In this document: piece after piece, positions 13,900 through 22,300 of the stretch
How the letters are laid out: each line of letters starts with the position of its first letter
How positions within the stretch are numbered: position 1 is the first letter of the stretch
From: Lachnospiraceae bacterium UBA1760
GTDB taxonomy: Bacteria; Bacillota; Clostridia; Lachnospirales; Lachnospiraceae
Assembly: GCA_002314775.1 (NCBI GenBank)
Contig: DCHE01000060.1
Location: 1-36,409 of the forward strand
Length of the DNA: 36,409 bases
Direction: 5' to 3'
Program-made: the position numbers and the translations under genes
The notes under the pieces: model-generated
The model's database searches: none
Told to the model about the DNA's origin: nothing
The model's input: only the letters and a program-made list of their open reading frames with translations

Positions 13900-16317
13900 A
13901 TGGGGTATGGAAAGAGAATAGCAGCATTATGTCTATCATTTGTTTTAGCCTTATCAGGCAATACAGTATCTTATGCAAGCACTGACGGGATAGAAGCAGT
14001 GTCAACAATAGATGATGAGGTGGCAACAGGTACGGATGCTAATGTAGTCATTAAAACAGAAGATACTGAGGAGACATTTAATGAGGAATCAGAAAGCACA
14101 GAATCAGAGGGGATTACTATTGAAGGCCTTGACTCTGAGTTAGAGGAGCAGCTCACTGAGGCAGAGGAGATGGTCTATGAGACAGTATCCTGTACAACTC
14201 ATAAAGGAACTAATGAAGGCTACAATAACTATATCACTTGCGCATCTCCAATCTATTCATATCTGGTTGAATGTTCAAGCAATAAGTTTATGAAGCTCAG
14301 AGCAAATGCTGAGGATGGAAAGCTTGTTGTTGATTATTATGACAAGAGTTTAAATATTCTTAGCTCAAAGGAGGTAACTCTTCAGCTGCCTCGATTTGGA
14401 GGCTTTTACTCATCGGGAGGTTATTATTACGTTGTTACAGGACAGAGTAATTCAAATAGCCAGGATAGTGTAGAGGTAATCAGAGTTACCAAATATGATT
14501 CTGAATGGAAGGCTCTTTCTTCAGGTCATATTTATGGGTTTAATACAATGAATCCATTTTATGGAGGCTCTTTGAATTTTACGGAATACGGCAATTATAT
14601 ATTCGTTCGTTCCTGCCATCAGATGTACAGCACCCATCAGGCCAATATTACATTTTCCTTCAGAAAGGATACTGCGGCAATTGTAGACAGCTATGGCGAC
14701 ACTATGAATATCGGTGTTGGTTATGCCAGTCATTCCTTTAATCAGTTTATCGGGGTTGATGGCACCAGTCTTGTCGCTGTTGACCATGGTGATGCATATC
14801 CAAGGTCAATTGTATTAGTTAAGTATTCTAAGAGCATTACTAGTGGAGCGTTTCAGAGCTCCTGCAAAAACGTTACTCTTATGTCAATACCTGGTAAAAC
14901 TGGCGATAATACCACGGGTACATCTATAGGAGGTTTTGAGATTTCCTCTGGAAGATATATTGTTGTAGGTGCTTCAATGCTAAAGAATAATCCTTCAAGC
15001 GTTGATAACTCTTCGACAAGAAACATTTTTATTGCAAGCTGTAATAAGAGTATGGCTGACGTAAAAACTACCTGGGTTACAAGCTATGCTGCTGATTCGG
15101 GAGTTAATGTTTCAACACCAAAGCTTGTGAAGCTTGCAACAGACAGCTATATCCTTATGTGGACAGAGGATTCTAGCATAAAGTATTGTAAATTAGATGG
15201 CTCAGGAAATGTTACATCGGGTATTTACAGTATGAGTGGAAAGCTTTCTGACTGTAATCCAATTGTTATGGATGGCAAGATTACCTGGTTCACCTGGAAC
15301 AATGAGAAGGATGCATATTATCAGATTTCAACCTCTGACTTAAGCAATACAAAGGTAACTAATATCACAAATGGTCATAACTTCGAAAATTTAGGAATAA
15401 CTAGTGGTAAGGCACAGTTAAAGTGTAAGAGATGCGGAGAAACAAGGGAAGAGATAGTTCCAACAAGCTATAGTAATTACTGGTGGAGCAGCGAGAGTGG
15501 AAAGACTTCCTATTCTACAAGAATTGCCACAACACTTATTGTCGGTCAGAAGCTTGATCTTTGGGTACACAGCTATACGCCAGACAATGCTAATAAAGAG
15601 TATAAGCTGACATCCTCAGATGAGTCAGTGGTTGCAGTAGATGGGGATTATCTTATTGCAGTCGGCCCTGGAACGGCAGTAGTTGCTGTTCAGAGCGTTT
15701 ATAATCCGAGCTTATCATATAAGTATACATTGACTGTAAAGGATCCAAATATGCAGATTCATGTCAATGATCAATTATTAGCATATACTGGATATTCTTC
15801 TCAGAATGTTTCAAGTGCTGAAAGAGCAGAGAAGCTTGAGTATTCCTGGTATTTGTATACAGATAAGTCTGGCTGGCAGATGATCAGCGACTGGAAAACG
15901 AATGATTCTTCTGTTAATGCTACGTGCAGAGCATACGGTTCAGCTATGCTTCTTGTTAAGGGAAGAGTAAAGAATTATCCGAATACAGAGATTTCATCCT
16001 ACGTATTTGTAAGATCACATGGATATATAAGTGGAACCTGTCAGATGCCATATGCAATGCAGGTGCCTGGAGCATCAGGATATCTTATTGGTCTTCAAAC
16101 CTATGACAATCCTGACAATGAATATAGATATGAGATGCTGGTTTACGATTGTAATGCAGGAACATGGGTATATACTACAACTCCTTGTAAGATAGAAGGA
16201 AACTGTATGTGGACAGTCTGGGATCCGCAGTATGGATACTATTGGACACTGTTTAGGATATATGATAAGAATGGTACGCTTCTTGACGAAGTGTGTTATG
16301 GCTTTGAAAATATTTAA
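13900..16317 (+). CDS. Secreted protein with Big_2-like domain and the C-terminal module shared with the transglutaminase proteins
   Basis: A secreted protein of about 805 residues. I start it at ATG 13900 (GAAAGGGG upstream); an earlier in-frame ATG at 13858 lies inside purE. The signal peptide covers residues 1-27 (cut after YAS). Residues about 30-100 are acidic low complexity. Residues about 110-490 are beta-rich with repeated strand pairs and could be a propeller, but no family was recognised. Residues about 493-513 hold a Cys knuckle (KCKRCGE). Residues about 545-617 resemble a Big_2 Ig domain. Residues about 618-805 contain the same Ig-like plus CQMP/GLQ/WTVW/LFRIYD pair found in the two ChW-transglutaminase proteins at 211-3817. 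There is no transglutaminase, ChW or LPXTG signal, so attachment to the cell is unclear. Confidence 0.82.
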   Translation: MGYGKRIAALCLSFVLALSGNTVSYASTDGIEAVSTIDDEVATGTDANVVIKTEDTEETFNEESESTESEGITIEGLDSELEEQLTEAEEMVYETVSCTTHKGTNEGYNNYITCASPIYSYLVECSSNKFMKLRANAEDGKLVVDYYDKSLNILSSKEVTLQLPRFGGFYSSGGYYYVVTGQSNSNSQDSVEVIRVTKYDSEWKALSSGHIYGFNTMNPFYGGSLNFTEYGNYIFVRSCHQMYSTHQANITFSFRKDTAAIVDSYGDTMNIGVGYASHSFNQFIGVDGTSLVAVDHGDAYPRSIVLVKYSKSITSGAFQSSCKNVTLMSIPGKTGDNTTGTSIGGFEISSGRYIVVGASMLKNNPSSVDNSSTRNIFIASCNKSMADVKTTWVTSYAADSGVNVSTPKLVKLATDSYILMWTEDSSIKYCKLDGSGNVTSGIYSMSGKLSDCNPIVMDGKITWFTWNNEKDAYYQISTSDLSNTKVTNITNGHNFENLGITSGKAQLKCKRCGETREEIVPTSYSNYWWSSESGKTSYSTRIATTLIVGQKLDLWVHSYTPDNANKEYKLTSSDESVVAVDGDYLIAVGPGTAVVAVQSVYNPSLSYKYTLTVKDPNMQIHVNDQLLAYTGYSSQNVSSAERAEKLEYSWYLYTDKSGWQMISDWKTNDSSVNATCRAYGSAMLLVKGRVKNYPNTEISSYVFVRSHGYISGTCQMPYAMQVPGASGYLIGLQTYDNPDNEYRYEMLVYDCNAGTWVYTTTPCKIEGNCMWTVWDPQYGYYWTLFRIYDKNGTLLDEVCYGFENI

Positions 16318-16355
16318 GTGGTGATGACCTCATCAAGAAGCAAAAAAATCAATAC

Positions 16356-16386
16356 AAAAAAGGCAGGTTTTAAACCTGCCTTTTTT
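16356..16386. terminator. Bidirectional terminator between the surface-protein gene and purC
   Basis: AAAAAAGGCAGG pairs with CCTGCCTTTTTT around TTTTAAA. The A and T runs on both flanks allow it to end transcripts from either side, fitting the convergent genes. Confidence 0.9.
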
Positions 16387-16405
16387 GATGTGAGAGTAGT
16401 AATAA

Positions 16406-17287
16406 TTATACTAAATCCTCACCTGTGATAAGCTTATATGCCTGAAGGTACTTAGCGATTGTCTTCTCTGTAATCTCTTCAGGAAGCTCCCAATCATGCT
16501 TTCCTTCGTTAGCCTTGAGCCAGTCACGAGCAAACTGCTTGTCAAAGGATGGCTGAGACTTGCCTGGCTCGTATGTATCTGCTGGCCAGAAACGTGAGCT
16601 GTCTGGTGTAAGCATCTCATCACCGAGTACGATATTGCCGTCCTCATCAAGACCAAACTCAAACTTTGTATCAGCGATGATAATTCCTCTCTCAAGTGCA
16701 TAATCAGCACATTTCTTGTAAAGAGCTATTGTATAATCACGAAGCTTTGTTGCATACTCAAGACCCTTTCCAGGGAATTCCTTCTCGAGATGTGTAACAC
16801 TCTGCTCAAATGAAATATTCTCGTCATGGTCACCGATTTCAGCCTTAGTAGAAGGAGTGTAGATAGGCTCAGGAAGCTTGTCTGATTCCTTAAGGCCTTC
16901 TGGAAGCTCGATACCACAAACCTTTCCGGTCTTCTGGTAGCTAGCCCAGCCAGAGCCTGTGATATATCCACGTACGATACACTCTACTGGAAGCATATTA
17001 AGCTTTCTGCACATCATGCTGTTTCCATCGAACTTTGGCTGCTGGAAGAATTCAGGCATATCCTTAACATCTGCAGAAATCATATGATTAGGAAGGATAT
17101 CCTTTGTAAGATCAAACCAGAACTTAGACATCTGTGTAAGAACTGTACCCTTCTTTTCGATGATATTCTTAAGAATAACATCAAAGCAGCTGATACGGTC
17201 TGTAGCAACCATAATAAGGCTGTCACCATTATCATAAATCTCACGAACCTTGCCTTCCTTTACGGGCTTTAATTCATTTGTACTCAT
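16406..17287 (-). CDS. purC: PurC, SAICAR synthase
   Basis: A 293-residue phosphoribosylaminoimidazole-succinocarboxamide synthase, joining CAIR and aspartate with ATP. KEGKVREIYD near the N-terminus is the nucleotide-binding strand-turn, VATDRISCFDV follows, and VECIVRGYITGSGW and DTKFEFG are family signatures. The length matches the longer, ADE1-like PurC group. The start is supported by GCGAGG ten bases upstream of ATG. It acts directly after PurE in the pathway but is transcribed toward it, with a surface-protein gene between. Confidence 0.96.
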   Translation of the reverse strand: MSTNELKPVKEGKVREIYDNGDSLIMVATDRISCFDVILKNIIEKKGTVLTQMSKFWFDLTKDILPNHMISADVKDMPEFFQQPKFDGNSMMCRKLNMLPVECIVRGYITGSGWASYQKTGKVCGIELPEGLKESDKLPEPIYTPSTKAEIGDHDENISFEQSVTHLEKEFPGKGLEYATKLRDYTIALYKKCADYALERGIIIADTKFEFGLDEDGNIVLGDEMLTPDSSRFWPADTYEPGKSQPSFDKQFARDWLKANEGKHDWELPEEITEKTIAKYLQAYKLITGEDLV

Positions 17288-17348
17288 CTAAAATACCTCG
17301 CAATTCATTAATCTAAATTAACCATTTATCTGGCTTTGTACGTAGAAT

Positions 17349-17377
17349 AGAATAGATGATTTATGCCGAAAAATCAA
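17349..17377 (-). promoter_or_regulatory. Candidate promoter of purC
   Basis: On the minus strand TTGATT (17372-17377) and TATTCT (17349-17354) are separated by exactly 17 bases, leaving a leader of about 55 bases. No PurR-box-like repeat was evident. Confidence 0.45.
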
Positions 17378-17468
17378 GAGAAATTGGACTATAATAAGAA
17401 AATTTATAAGAAATGATTATTAACGAAAATAAATGACAAAAGCTTTAGTGAATTTGTATAGAAATAAA

Positions 17469-17498
17469 TTGTAATAGTTCCCTGTGATGTGATAAAAT
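17469..17498 (+). promoter_or_regulatory. Candidate promoter of the upstream ORF/EEP gene pair
   Basis: TTGTAA (17469-17474), an 18-base spacer and TAAAAT (17493-17498). Transcription from here would include the short ORF at 17541. No other feature was found between 17378 and 17526. Confidence 0.45.
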
Positions 17499-17540
17499 GT
17501 ATTGGAATGAAAAATAATAATACTTTGGGAGGTATATATA

Positions 17541-17594
17541 GTGGAAGAGGTTATTCTTGACTCTGGTCAAATCTCGGAGGAGGAACCGATATGA
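17541..17594 (+). CDS. 17-residue upstream ORF, ATGA-overlapping the EEP gene
   Basis: GTG 17541 lies eight bases after a GGGAGG ribosome site and opens a 17-codon frame (product MEEVILDSGQISEEEPI) that ends at TGA 17592-17594. That stop overlaps the ATG of the next gene at 17591 by four bases (ATGA), and the ribosome site of the next gene (GGAGGAGG) lies inside this ORF. This is the classic layout for translational coupling or a leader peptide. The product is acidic and has no recognisable domain. Function is inferred from layout only. Confidence 0.5.
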   Translation: MEEVILDSGQISEEEPI

Positions 17595-18715
17595 AAAAGA
17601 AAAGTGTATTTAAAAAAGTTATCATTGGCATTGTTGCACTTTTGACTTTGCTTATTCTGGTTGTTGGAGGCTACCTGGCTTATGTATTTGCAACATACAG
17701 CCGAATTGATGACAACAAGGAGGTTGCTGCAAAAAATCAGCTGGAAACTGAAGGTGAGGTAGCAAAGCTCGGAGAAAGCTATACCATTATTTCCTACAAC
17801 ATTGGATTTGGAGCCTATTCGGCAGATTACTCCTTCTTTATGGATGGTGGAAAGTATTCAAGGGCCTTCAGTAAGAATGCCGTAATCAATAATACTGATA
17901 ATGCAATGGCTCTTGTAAAGCAGTATAAGCCTGATTTTGTATGCTTACAGGAGGTTGATACAGATTCAACCAGAAGCTATCATGTGAATCTAGAGGACAG
18001 GATTAGGGCAGAGTTTTCAAGCTATTCGTCCACTTATGGAGTGAATTATCATTCGGCATACCTGTTTTATCCAATACTTGAACCACATGGAAAGTCAAAT
18101 TCGGGCCTTATGACTCTTTCTGATAAGAGAATAAATGAGGCTATTAGAAGAAGGCTTCCTATAAGCGAGGATTTTAGCAAGATGCTGGATCTTGACAGGT
18201 GTTATGTTAAAAACTATATTCCAACAGAGGATGGACATTATTTAGTTATTATAAACGTCCATCTGTCAGCTTATACAAGCGATGTTAGTATTGTTCAGAA
18301 TCAGATAAAAATGTTAGCAAGCGATATTCAGGATGAATATGAGATGGGTAATTATATTATATGTGCAGGAGATTTTAATCAGGACTTACTTGGTAATTCT
18401 CCAGAGGTTTTTGGAACAGAGGACAGCACAGAAAACTGGGCAAAGCCATTTCCTAAGGAATATCTTCCAGAGAATTTCAAGCTTGCATGTGACCTGTTAA
18501 CAGAAGAGGAGATAGCAAATATTACTCCATCATGCAGAAATGCTGATAAACCATACAGCGAAGGAAACTTCGTTACCATGGTTGATGGGTTTATTGTATC
18601 AGATAATATAAATTTTGAAATGTTCAGCACTATAGACAGTCAGTTCGCAAATTCAGATCATAATCCGGTTATTATGAAGTTTAGCCTTAAGGGTAGTAAT
18701 GCTGAAGAAGAATAA
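17591..18715 (+). CDS. Membrane-anchored endonuclease/exonuclease/phosphatase (EEP) family protein
   Basis: A 374-residue protein with an N-terminal membrane helix (residues about 8-32) and a DNase I-like EEP domain outside the membrane. The metal and catalytic motifs are in order: SYNIGFG (residues about 67-73), QEVD (about 120), INVHLSAY, AGDFNQ (about 258-263) and the terminal SDHNP (about 355). The family cleaves phosphodiesters or phosphomonoesters in nucleic acids, inositol phosphates or sphingomyelin; the substrate here is not predictable. The start ATG 17591 is supported by GGAGGAGG and overlaps the stop of a small upstream ORF. A strong terminator follows. Confidence 0.9.
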   Translation: MKKKSVFKKVIIGIVALLTLLILVVGGYLAYVFATYSRIDDNKEVAAKNQLETEGEVAKLGESYTIISYNIGFGAYSADYSFFMDGGKYSRAFSKNAVINNTDNAMALVKQYKPDFVCLQEVDTDSTRSYHVNLEDRIRAEFSSYSSTYGVNYHSAYLFYPILEPHGKSNSGLMTLSDKRINEAIRRRLPISEDFSKMLDLDRCYVKNYIPTEDGHYLVIINVHLSAYTSDVSIVQNQIKMLASDIQDEYEMGNYIICAGDFNQDLLGNSPEVFGTEDSTENWAKPFPKEYLPENFKLACDLLTEEEIANITPSCRNADKPYSEGNFVTMVDGFIVSDNINFEMFSTIDSQFANSDHNPVIMKFSLKGSNAEEE

Positions 18716-18729
18716 AATGAGTTAATCAC

Positions 18730-18777
18730 AAGGAGAATTATTTGGTCAGTTTGACTAGATAATTCTCCTTTTTTTAT
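18730..18777 (+). terminator. Terminator after the EEP gene
   Basis: AAGGAGAATTAT (18730-18741) pairs perfectly with ATAATTCTCCTT (18759-18770), followed by seven or more T. Confidence 0.9.
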
Positions 18778-18892
18778 TGTCATTTATTTTTCTTGTAAAT
18801 TAGACGTTATAATATGATCAGTCTGCAGGAAATAATGGTATGGATAGATTAGTAGTAATAAGCTAAATGACTTGAAAATATTAGAGAAATAT

Positions 18893-18958
18893 CTAGAAAA
18901 AACTAGATAATAATTAGCGAACTGCTAGAATAAGCTAGTAAAAACTAGCAAACACTAG
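18893..18958. repeat. CTAG array in 10-bp phase upstream of the giant adhesin gene
   Basis: The tetramer CTAG begins at 18893, 18903, 18925, 18935, 18945 and 18955, so spacings are 10, 22, 10, 10 and 10. A degenerate TTAG sits in the gap near 18914. The bases between are A-rich and not conserved, so the phase rather than a longer word is kept. This places every site on one face of the helix. I know no named element of this form. Confidence 0.75.
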
Positions 18959-18981
18959 CACGTCTGGTCCTTGAAAATATA

Positions 18982-18996
18982 TGTGCATATTGCACA
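18982..18996. promoter_or_regulatory. Perfect palindrome TGTGCA-TAT-TGCACA
   Basis: A perfect dyad with six-base arms around a three-base centre. It lies between a TTGAAA (18971) and a CAAAAT (18995) that could form a weak promoter, so it may be an operator; alternatively it is a small hairpin. Confidence 0.4.
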
Positions 18997-18998
18997 AA

Positions 18999-19040
18999 AT
19001 GCCAGCTTCAAATGAAACTAGAAGGCGATCTGCCTGGTAT
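18999..19040 (+). other. Possible folded RNA element in the adhesin upstream region
   Basis: ATGCCAG (18999-19005) can pair with CTGGTAT (19034-19040, one G-T), enclosing CTTC/GAAG; AGGC/GCCT (19023-19035) is a competing stem. It lies about 200 bases before the main promoter, so it would only be transcribed from a further upstream start. No known RNA family was recognised. Confidence 0.25.
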
Positions 19041-19053
19041 ATACTTCAGTTAG

Positions 19054-19090
19054 ATATATAGTATTATTTTGAGTGGCACATACTATATAT
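19054..19090. repeat. Perfect 11-bp inverted repeat ATATATAGTAT/ATACTATATAT
   Basis: The arms at 19054-19064 and 19080-19090 match over all 11 positions, separated by 15 bases. There is no T run after it, so a terminator is unlikely. It sits about 115 bases before the -35 box of the giant gene and may be a regulator site or cruciform. Confidence 0.6.
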
Positions 19091-19206
19091 TGGGCGGGAA
19101 TAAATGTGTAAGAAAATATACGTATTCGAGAGAATTTTTAATTAAAATAATTGTAAAAAATAATCAACAAAATACTAAAAAATACGTTATTTTATTTAAA
19201 AATTCA

Positions 19207-19234
19207 TTGAAAATACTGAGATTTTGTGTATAAT
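19207..19234 (+). promoter_or_regulatory. Promoter of the giant adhesin gene
   Basis: TTGAAA (19207-19212), a 16-base spacer and a perfect TATAAT (19229-19234). Transcription should begin near 19241, giving a leader of about 75 bases. The repeat TACGTATTTTATT occurs in the leader (19282) and, imperfectly, upstream of the promoter (19184). Confidence 0.7.
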
Positions 19235-19250
19235 AGGAGATGTATAACTG

Positions 19251-19276
19251 TGCGAAAAAATGGGTTGTTATTCGCA
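19251..19276 (+). promoter_or_regulatory. Hairpin in the 5' leader of the giant adhesin mRNA
   Basis: TGCGAA (19251-19256) pairs with TTCGCA (19271-19276) close to the predicted 5' end of the transcript. It may protect the long mRNA or affect translation; the ribosome site CGGAGGG (19301-19307) lies outside it. Confidence 0.35.
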
Positions 19277-19314
19277 AAAGGTACGTATTTTATTATTAAC
19301 CGGAGGGTAGATTT

Positions 19315-22300
19315 ATGACAAAATCGAAGAAACGAATTATCGCATTTCTTATGGCTTTTACCATGGTTCTGTCAGTCTGTGTGCCATCATCAGGCATAAG
19401 TGCACAGAGTGGCTATGGCGATGGATCAGGCTACGAGAATGCAACACCACAGGATGCCAGTTCAGAAGGGGATATAACTGAAGAGGCTTCTTTTGGTAAG
19501 GAAGAGAGCACGGCTAGTGCCACGACAGAAGAAGTAGTTGAAGCGGCAGTCGAAAAGGTTTACGCGGTTGACCCAACTGTTCTCGTAAATGGTCTGGCTA
19601 GTGCAACAATTACAGCAGATAAGAATGAAGCTGGAAAGTATGTTATTGAGAGCGGCGAGAGATATAAAATCAGACTTTCATTTGCTGAGGATGGCTTTGG
19701 TTATCAGTTTGCAAATGATGATTCCCAGATGATATATGATCTTCCAGATGGACTTGAGGGAGTCGATTGTGGAAATGGCTCATCAACCAAGAATATTACA
19801 ATTTCTGTAACAGATGCAGAAGGTAATTTCAAATTAGAAGGTAATCAGTATTCTATTTCGGATGGACAGCTTTATTTTAAGTTTAATACTGATGATCCAA
19901 ATTTTGATAGACTTACAGCCTGTGCTAATGCAAAGGTGTCTCTCGAGATTGAAGCAACAGTAAGAAATGATGTTACAGAGATTGACTTTGGTAATGATAT
20001 CAGAGTTGGAATTGATATGATTACTGATAAGGGAATTGATGCAGTTAAGTATGCAACATATAATGCTTATACAGGAAAGGTTTACTATACTGTAAATGTT
20101 GAAACAACAGGTACTAATAATAATGTCGAAGTTACTGATACTATTATAGGTACTGCACTTAAGTATGATATCGGTTCTATTAGAGTTGATAACCAGGCAG
20201 TTAGTGCAACTGAAAGTGACAGTGGATTCACATATACTATTCCTCAGATGAAGCATGGCAAGACTGCCAAAATCACATACTCTGCTTCAGTTGATTACTC
20301 TCAAATATCTGACAATGGAACAATTGAGCAGACAGGCAATGTGGTAACTGTTACTAGTGATGAGGTTACAGATCCTGCCGTTTCAAGTGCTAGTGTTTCT
20401 GGACAGATTAGTTACGATCCTAGTCTTACGAAGGGAGCCGGAACCACTTCAACCTCGGCTGATGGAAAGACAACAATTCCTTGGACAGTCACATTAAATG
20501 GTGATTATAAGTATACCTTTGGCGGAAACAGCATTTCAGATAGTATTTCAGCTGATTCTCAGAAGTACATGAAGTACAGCGGAACTGGAATAACAGTTAC
20601 TAAGTACGCAAAGGATACAGAGGGCAATGAAAGTGTTGTTTCAACAACTACAAAAACCTGGGCAGAGCTTGGAGCTTCTGATTCAGAGTTTACTTATGCG
20701 ATACCTACAGATGATACAACCCCATATAAATATGTAGTAACTTATAATACAGTAGCTGAGAATAACACACTTAAGGATGTAAACTTAGGCAATACAGCAT
20801 ATGTTGGTGATAGTGAGAATCCAGTAAAGTCAGTTGGCTCGTCAAAACCGCTTCCTGCAACAGGAGAGACACTTGCTATAAGTAAGTCAGGTAAAGCAGG
20901 AAAAACTAGTGATAGTGCAACCTATAAAGATAAGATTGACTGGACAGTAAGCTTTAATGTTGCAGCTAACAAGGAGTATAGCAGCTGTGTAATTACTGAT
21001 ACATATCCAGCCACCTATTTTGATGATCTTGGACTAGTATCAGATACAATGGATTACAGCAAGATCGTTGTTACAGGACTTACTTCACCAGAATCCTATA
21101 CGATTTCTTCAGATGATGCAAACCGTAGATTCATTATTACATTTTATCAGGATGCTGAAAAGACTATTCCTGGTCTTATAAAAACTGATAAATCAAGAAA
21201 CATTACAATCACATATCCTACAAGTACAAATAAGGATTGGTATGACAGGTCAACAAAGGAGGATTTGAGATGCAATCATACTAATCAGATTAGAATCGAT
21301 GTTGGAGATATTGGACTTCAGGAACAAGCAGTTGTTCCAGTTTATCCAGAACTTCCAGTAAGCATAACAAAAAATGCTTGTTCAGGTGAAAAAACTGGTG
21401 AATACTATTATGAAGATGGAATTCAGACTTATGATGTTTGGGGAAATATGACTAAGTATCCTATATATAAGTTCACAATTCTTCTTACAGGCGGAGTTCA
21501 GGACGGAATGGTAGTATCAGATTCATTTGATACTTCAATTCTTGAATATATGGATGGCAGTGACGTTACATTATATGGCGCAACTGTAGCAGGCTTGACA
21601 CATGCTCCAACTCTTAAGGGTGGAAATCAATATAACTATCAGCAGAATAGTGATGGTAAGCTTTCTGCGGAGAAGACCTCAGATGGTGTTAAATTTACAC
21701 TTACTAAGCTTCCAACTAACAGTGGATACATTGTTCTTACTTATTATTTATATGTAAAGAATAAGGCAGCACTTGATAAGCTCAGGTCGGATCCTTCTGG
21801 TCAGTATGTCATTTCGAACACAGCAAGCTGTGAAGGTGAGGTATCATCAGACACAATCATTTTCTCTGATCCATCAGATGTATCAAAGATGATGACTCAG
21901 GAAGCTACAGCAGAAAATGATTACAAGGCTAAATACAATATTGTTATTAATCCTGACAAGCTTACATACGGAACAGAGAAGACACTTACTGTAACTGATA
22001 GTTTTACAGGACAGAGAATCAAGGATGATGCTGATATTACAATCACTACAGATCCAGCAGGAAAAGAGAGTGAAGTAAAGTATACTCAGTCTAATACTCA
22101 ATTGATTTTCACTATTCCTAATAGCACAAAGGTAACAATTAATTATCAGGCTACTGTTGTTGGAAATGGAGCAACAACATATTCTAATACAGTAAACTTT
22201 GTTGGACATACAAAGAGTACCTCACAAAGCGTTGACGTTCAGACAAGCGAAGAGGGTAGTGCTGATAACCCAGGTGTATATATTCTTAAGCATACATATG

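Noticed and set aside
18808..18813. TATAAT upstream of the CTAG array as a promoter
   Set aside because: No acceptable -35 box lies 15-19 bases upstream, and the DNA is AT-rich enough for chance matches.
18999..19090. Possible c-di-GMP riboswitch upstream of the adhesin gene, considered because a GGDEF enzyme is nearby
   Set aside because: The conserved GEMM bases and two-helix layout are absent, and the promoter lies downstream of this segment.
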